Assembly (NCBI GenBank): GCA_049589355.1
Contig: JBAWAP010000249.1
Location: 1 to 33,849 of the forward strand
Length of the DNA: 33,849 nucleotides
From: JBAWAP01 sp049589355
Lineage (GTDB): Bacteria; Chloroflexota; Anaerolineae; VGOG01
Direction: 5' to 3'
Below, in pieces: positions 30,381-33,849 of this stretch. Below the pieces are notes generated by a model. That model was not told the origin of the DNA. It saw only the letters and a list, made by a program, of their open reading frames with translations, and made no database searches. How positions within the stretch are numbered: the stretch's first letter is position 1; every line of letters starts with the position of its first letter. The translations under genes were made by a program, and so were the position numbers.

Positions 30381-32558
30381 CTATTCGGGGATGGTGCCGA
30401 CGACCCCTTCGACTAGCCAGTCGAAGGCCAGCTTCTCCTCGTCTGGCATGGTCACCCCCTCTGGCACCCGCACCTCGCCGGTGTTGTCCTTGATGGGGCC
30501 GTGGAAGACGTCAAAGGTGCCGGCGATGATCGCCTGCTTCTTCTCCTCAATGAGTGCCTTGGCGTCATCCGGCACCGCCGGCCCAAAGGGTGCCAGGTCC
30601 AGCAGCCCCTGGGCCAGGCCCCACCAGACCGGGGTGTTGGTCCAGGTGCCGCTCATCACAGCCTGAACTGCCTTCTTGTAGAAGATGCCCCAGTTCCAAA
30701 TGGGTGCAGTGAGCAAAGCGTTGGGCGCCACATCGGGCACGTAAGCGTTGTAGCCGACGGCGTAGACACCGTTCTCCTCGGCCAGCTTATCCGGCTCGGT
30801 GGAGTCGCTCTCGCGAGCGATGACGTCGCATCCCAGGTCCAGCAGCGCCTGGGCCGCCTCCCGCTCCTTCACCGGGTCCACCCAGGTGAAGATCCACACC
30901 GAGTGTACCTCCACCTTGGGGTTGACCGAGCGAGCACCCAGGGTAAAGGCGTTCATGTTGCGGACGACCTCGGGGATGGGATAGGGGGCGACGTAGCCCA
31001 GCTTGTTGTTCTTGGTCACCTTGCCAGCGGCGATGCCCGCCAGGTACCACCCCTGGTAGCCTCGGCCATCGTAGATCCCGACGTTGTCGGCCGTCTCGTA
31101 GCCGGTGCAGTGCTCGAAGATGATGTCCGGGTACTCAGCGGCCACCTCGATGACCGAGTCCATGTAGCCAAAGCTGGTGGCAAAGATCACATCGTAGCCC
31201 TTCTCGGCGTAGTCACGGATGATGCGGGTTGAGTCAGGGCCCTCCGCAACCAGCTCGCTGTAGGCCGTCTCCACGCCCAGCTCCTTCTCCAGGTAGAGCC
31301 GCCCCTGGTCGTGGGCGTAGGTCCAGCCCAGATCGCCTGTGGGGCCGACATAGACGAAAGCTACCTTCGGCTTCTCTGCCTCTTCGACCACCGGCGGCTT
31401 GCCCGGGGACTCGCCTACGACGCCCTCCACGAACCAGTCCATGCTGAGTAGCTCTTCGGCGGTCATGCTCACACCAGCCGGTATGGAGAGCTCACCGTTC
31501 TGGCCTTTGATGGGGCCAGCGAAGACGGTGAAGATAGTGGCTTCACCCTTCTTGAACTTGGCTATCTCGGCGTCGGCCATCTTCTTCACGTCGTCCGGCA
31601 CCATGGGGCTGAGGGGAGCCAGGTCCACGATGCCGTCCTGCCAGCCCCCCCAGTACTGGTGGGTCTTCCAGGTGCCGTCAAGGACGGCCTTTACCTGCTC
31701 CACATAGTAGATACCCCAGTTCCAAACCGGACTGGCCAGCACCGTGTCGCCCACAAACTTGCTCATGTCTGAGTCGTAGCCGATGCTGACCGCGCCGCGC
31801 TCCTGGGCTGCCTTCTGGGGCTCGGTGGTGTCCTGGTGCTGGGCGATGACGTCGCAGCCCTCGTCCAGCAGGGCCACGGCCGCCTCCTTCTCCTTCACCG
31901 GGTCGAACCAGGTCTGGGTCCACACCACGCGCACCGTGGCCTCCGAGTTGGCGGTGCGCACCCCCAGGGTGAAGGCGTTGATCCCCCGGATGACTTCGGG
32001 GATGGGGTAAGCGGCTACATAGCCAATCTTGTTCACTTTGGTCATCTTGCCAGCCACCAGGCCGGAGACGTAACGGGGTTCCTCGATTTTCCCGAAGTAG
32101 GTGGCCGAGTTGTCGGCTGTCTTGTAGCCGGAGCAGTGCATGAAGTACTTGTCGGGGAACTCGCTAGCCACAGTGATGGTGGGGTCCATGAAGCCGAAGC
32201 TGGTGGTGAAGATGACGTCGTAGCCCTTCTGGGCGTAATCGCGGATGACTCGCTCGGCGTCGGGGCCTTCGGGCACATTCTCGATGTAGGCCGTTTCGAC
32301 CCTGTCGCCGAGTTCCCTTTCCACCATGAGGCGCCCCTGTTCGTGGGCCCAGGTCCAGCCCAGGTCGCCGATGGGGGCCACGTAGACGAAGGCCACTTTC
32401 AGCTTCTCCGGCGGTGGCGGCGGTGTAGGCGTTGACGGCACTGGTGTAGGCGTTGACGGCACTGGCGTCGGTGTCGCTGCTGGTCGGCAAGCTGTGACCA
32501 GCAAGGCAACGATCGTCACCAGGGCTAATAAAACCCAAAGTCTCTTACTCTTGAACAT
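30381..32558 (-). CDS. Tandem double BMP/PnrA substrate-binding lipoprotein
   Basis: The 725-residue lipoprotein is the solute receptor of the transporter. A signal peptide ends at lipobox LVTAC (Cys24); a PTPVPSTP-rich linker follows to about 50. Two complete BMP domains come next, about 52-385 and 400-725, starting with the parallel motifs KVAFVYVAPIGDLGWTWAH and KVAFVYVGPTGDLGWTYAH. Normal BMP/PnrA proteins, which bind nucleosides or related ligands, are about 330-370 residues with one domain. Joining segment GKPPVVEEAEKP is short. GAGGAGGAG stands just before the ATG. The promoter at 32745-32773 drives it and presumably the whole operon. Ligand: probably a nucleoside or purine-like compound, by family. 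Confidence 0.93.
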   Translation of the reverse strand: MFKSKRLWVLLALVTIVALLVTACRPAATPTPVPSTPTPVPSTPTPPPPPEKLKVAFVYVAPIGDLGWTWAHEQGRLMVERELGDRVETAYIENVPEGPDAERVIRDYAQKGYDVIFTTSFGFMDPTITVASEFPDKYFMHCSGYKTADNSATYFGKIEEPRYVSGLVAGKMTKVNKIGYVAAYPIPEVIRGINAFTLGVRTANSEATVRVVWTQTWFDPVKEKEAAVALLDEGCDVIAQHQDTTEPQKAAQERGAVSIGYDSDMSKFVGDTVLASPVWNWGIYYVEQVKAVLDGTWKTHQYWGGWQDGIVDLAPLSPMVPDDVKKMADAEIAKFKKGEATIFTVFAGPIKGQNGELSIPAGVSMTAEELLSMDWFVEGVVGESPGKPPVVEEAEKPKVAFVYVGPTGDLGWTYAHDQGRLYLEKELGVETAYSELVAEGPDSTRIIRDYAEKGYDVIFATSFGYMDSVIEVAAEYPDIIFEHCTGYETADNVGIYDGRGYQGWYLAGIAAGKVTKNNKLGYVAPYPIPEVVRNMNAFTLGARSVNPKVEVHSVWIFTWVDPVKEREAAQALLDLGCDVIARESDSTEPDKLAEENGVYAVGYNAYVPDVAPNALLTAPIWNWGIFYKKAVQAVMSGTWTNTPVWWGLAQGLLDLAPFGPAVPDDAKALIEEKKQAIIAGTFDVFHGPIKDNTGEVRVPEGVTMPDEEKLAFDWLVEGVVGTIPE

Positions 32559-32662
32559 TTTCGCTCCTCCTCAAAAAACGTGTCGTGCTAAGATTCTCTT
32601 CCTCCGAAAATCGAGGCCTCTAACAATCACCCCCTTTCTTTTTGGGAGTCCTCTCGGAAAAG

Positions 32663-32727
32663 GGTAGTAGCCCAACCGCGTTGGGCGTCATTCGGCCCAA
32701 GATGGCCAATGCGATTGGCCTGCTACC
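32663..32727. repeat. Double-palindrome element in the BMP operon leader
   Basis: Outer arms GGTAGTAG (32663-32670) and CTGCTACC (32720-32727; 7 of 8 paired) enclose two perfect hairpins, GCCCAAC/GTTGGGC (32670-32686) and GGCCAAT/ATTGGCC (32704-32720). It has the same plan as 30171-30228. In the BMP transcript it falls at the very 5' end, 105-170 nt before the start codon. Confidence 0.8.
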
Positions 32728-32744
32728 AGTTGGATGGCAGTTGA

Positions 32745-32773
32745 AATATATCACTAAAGCCGGCTTTTGTCAA
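32745..32773 (-). promoter_or_regulatory. Strong sigma70 promoter of the BMP transporter operon
   Basis: On the minus strand a perfect TTGACA (32768-32773), a 17-nt spacer and TATATT (32745-32750). Start is expected near 32738, giving a leader of about 180 nt before the ATG at 32558. No known purine riboswitch could be recognised in that leader. Confidence 0.75.
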
Positions 32774-32801
32774 CGAGTGTAGGGGGAGCGTAATTTGCAG
32801 C

Positions 32802-33849
32802 TTAGGACTCGGCTCCGCCGTTGCCCTGGGCCATCCCTTGGTGGTAGCGGGCTAACAGATCGAGGAATTCGGCCTGTCTCCTCTCCCTTCCCTCCAGCCC
32901 TGCTTTTCGACGGAACCGCTCTATGCGCTTGAAGATCTCGATTTGTACCTGTCTGGGATGGGGTACAGAATCGAAGGTGAATTCTCCTATCCCACCTGCC
33001 GTTTCCAAGCGCACGTTGCCGAAATCGAGCCTGGTGGCGATGAGGCCTTCCCGCCAGTAACGTACATCCTGGATCTTGTCCAAACCGGCCTCTCTCCGAT
33101 GTTCGTAGCGGAAAGGCACTTTTTCGATGTCAATGACGCGATCATCGGTTATGACGTAAAGGTCGTTCCGCCAATCTATAGACCGCCAGATGGACCATAC
33201 AGAGGTTGCAGCCAGGGAGACGCCAAAAAGCAAGTCGAACCAAAGGCTGACACCAAAGAGGAGAGAGGCTGATACCCAAAGGATGCACAGGATGACAAAG
33301 GTCAACAGGGGAGAGATCATCCCCTTGAGCAAAACCCACCAGTGTTTGCGCCAGATGGTCTGGTTTTCGCCGAAGACCAGCCTGGGGAAAAACATCCTCT
33401 TGATCACCTCTGACATTTGTGCCCGTCTTGGCCTCTCGCTCTCCCAGCGCAACTCCTCGGCAGTGGGGGGAAGAGGTTGAGGTTCCTGCTTGGGCCAACC
33501 AACTATTTCGCGGACAACCTGGACTGCTTGCGGTTCTTCCTCCGCAGGCATCGCTGCTTTAGCCTGTGACACCAAAGCGAGGATTTGAGCCTGGGCTTTG
33601 CGAGGTTTGGGGATGCCCTGGAAACGGATCGTACCTAATGTACCAGCAGTCTGGATAGTCACATCGCCGAAGTAGAGCAAATGGGTCATGAGGCCCTTCA
33701 TTTCAGCGGAGACATCCTGAATCATGCCCAAGGGGGCTTCGTCCCTTTTCTCTCGCGTGAAGTATCTTTTCTCGATATGAATCGCTCGCTTGTCGGTTAC
33801 TATGTAGCGATCGTTCTCCCAATCCAAGGCCTTCCACACGGTCCAAGTG
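32802..33849 (-). CDS. Bacterial PH-domain (bPH) membrane protein, 5' incomplete
   Basis: The gene runs off the right end; about 348 residues are visible. Two copies of a bacterial PH-like domain (bPH_2-type) are seen: WKALDWENDRYIVTDKRAIHIEK near the visible start and WRSIDWRNDLYVITDDRVIDIEK further on, separated by a linker and two hydrophobic helices (LLKGMISPLLTFVILCILWV and FDLLFGVSLAATSVW). The missing part should contain the first membrane segment. The end is basic and charged (GLEGRERRQAEF). The function of this family is unknown. A GTG at 33839 is internal, not a start. Confidence 0.85.
   Translation of the reverse strand, partial: TWTVWKALDWENDRYIVTDKRAIHIEKRYFTREKRDEAPLGMIQDVSAEMKGLMTHLLYFGDVTIQTAGTLGTIRFQGIPKPRKAQAQILALVSQAKAAMPAEEEPQAVQVVREIVGWPKQEPQPLPPTAEELRWESERPRRAQMSEVIKRMFFPRLVFGENQTIWRKHWWVLLKGMISPLLTFVILCILWVSASLLFGVSLWFDLLFGVSLAATSVWSIWRSIDWRNDLYVITDDRVIDIEKVPFRYEHRREAGLDKIQDVRYWREGLIATRLDFGNVRLETAGGIGEFTFDSVPHPRQVQIEIFKRIERFRRKAGLEGRERRQAEFLDLLARYHQGMAQGNGGAES

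Noticed and set aside
32559..32738. Purine or other known riboswitch in the BMP operon leader
   Set aside because: I found no conserved riboswitch core; the visible structure is a dispersed-type double palindrome.

Overview
The window looks like a chromosomal segment of an uncultured Chloroflexota-type bacterium (Anaerolineae-like). This is inferred, not proven. It rests on mostly GC-rich genes, Pro/Thr-rich lipoprotein linkers, a BMP/PnrA-type ABC transporter, a GerMN lipoprotein, stand-alone four-helix-bundle (IVP/S23-like) genes, and many short palindromic repeats in intergenic gaps and even inside coding ends. No rRNA, tRNA, CRISPR array, phage structural gene or origin was seen.

Region 1 (1-3720): a minus-strand consensus promoter followed within about 40 nt by an intrinsic terminator (small RNA or attenuated leader), then a cellulose-synthase-like GT2 and a transmembrane protein with a TIR domain on one side of the membrane and a CBM9-like domain on the other. 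Region 2 (3850-11828): a plus-strand catabolic operon with a DUF1116 (AllG/YlbE-like) protein, an IVP cassette, a fused double cyclase-family hydrolase, the three subunits of a xanthine-dehydrogenase-family molybdenum hydroxylase, and a DUF3800 protein. Together these suggest oxidation and hydrolysis of an N-heterocycle or amide, perhaps in purine or oxamate-type metabolism. Region 3 (12000-21830): an accessory island with a polytopic membrane protein, an orphan antitoxin-like gene, a RAYT transposase with its own palindromic repeats, a RadC-N fragment coupled to a large DNA methyltransferase, a low-GC membrane coiled-coil gene followed by a decayed copy of the methyltransferase 3' end, a MazEF-like pair, small proteins, a GNAT and a GerMN lipoprotein.

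Region 4 (21882-33849, minus strand): a GH1 beta-glucosidase broken by an internal deletion, a GNAT, a PIN toxin/antitoxin pair, asnS, and a BMP-type (nucleoside-like) ABC uptake operon. That operon has a strong promoter, a tandem-duplicated BMP lipoprotein, a double ATPase, a second IVP cassette and two permeases. A 5'-incomplete bacterial PH-domain membrane protein runs off the right end.

The most unusual signal is a recurring element seen at three intra-operon gaps (5116-5665, 8273-8328, 28081-28645). It consists of arrays of degenerate 7-nt tandem units, in exact 7-nt register, arranged as inverted flanks. Two of the three enclose an IVP/four-helix-bundle gene; the third is a compact array with nothing inside. 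The layout resembles the stem-plus-ORF form of 23S rRNA intervening sequences, but here it sits in mRNA-coding operons.
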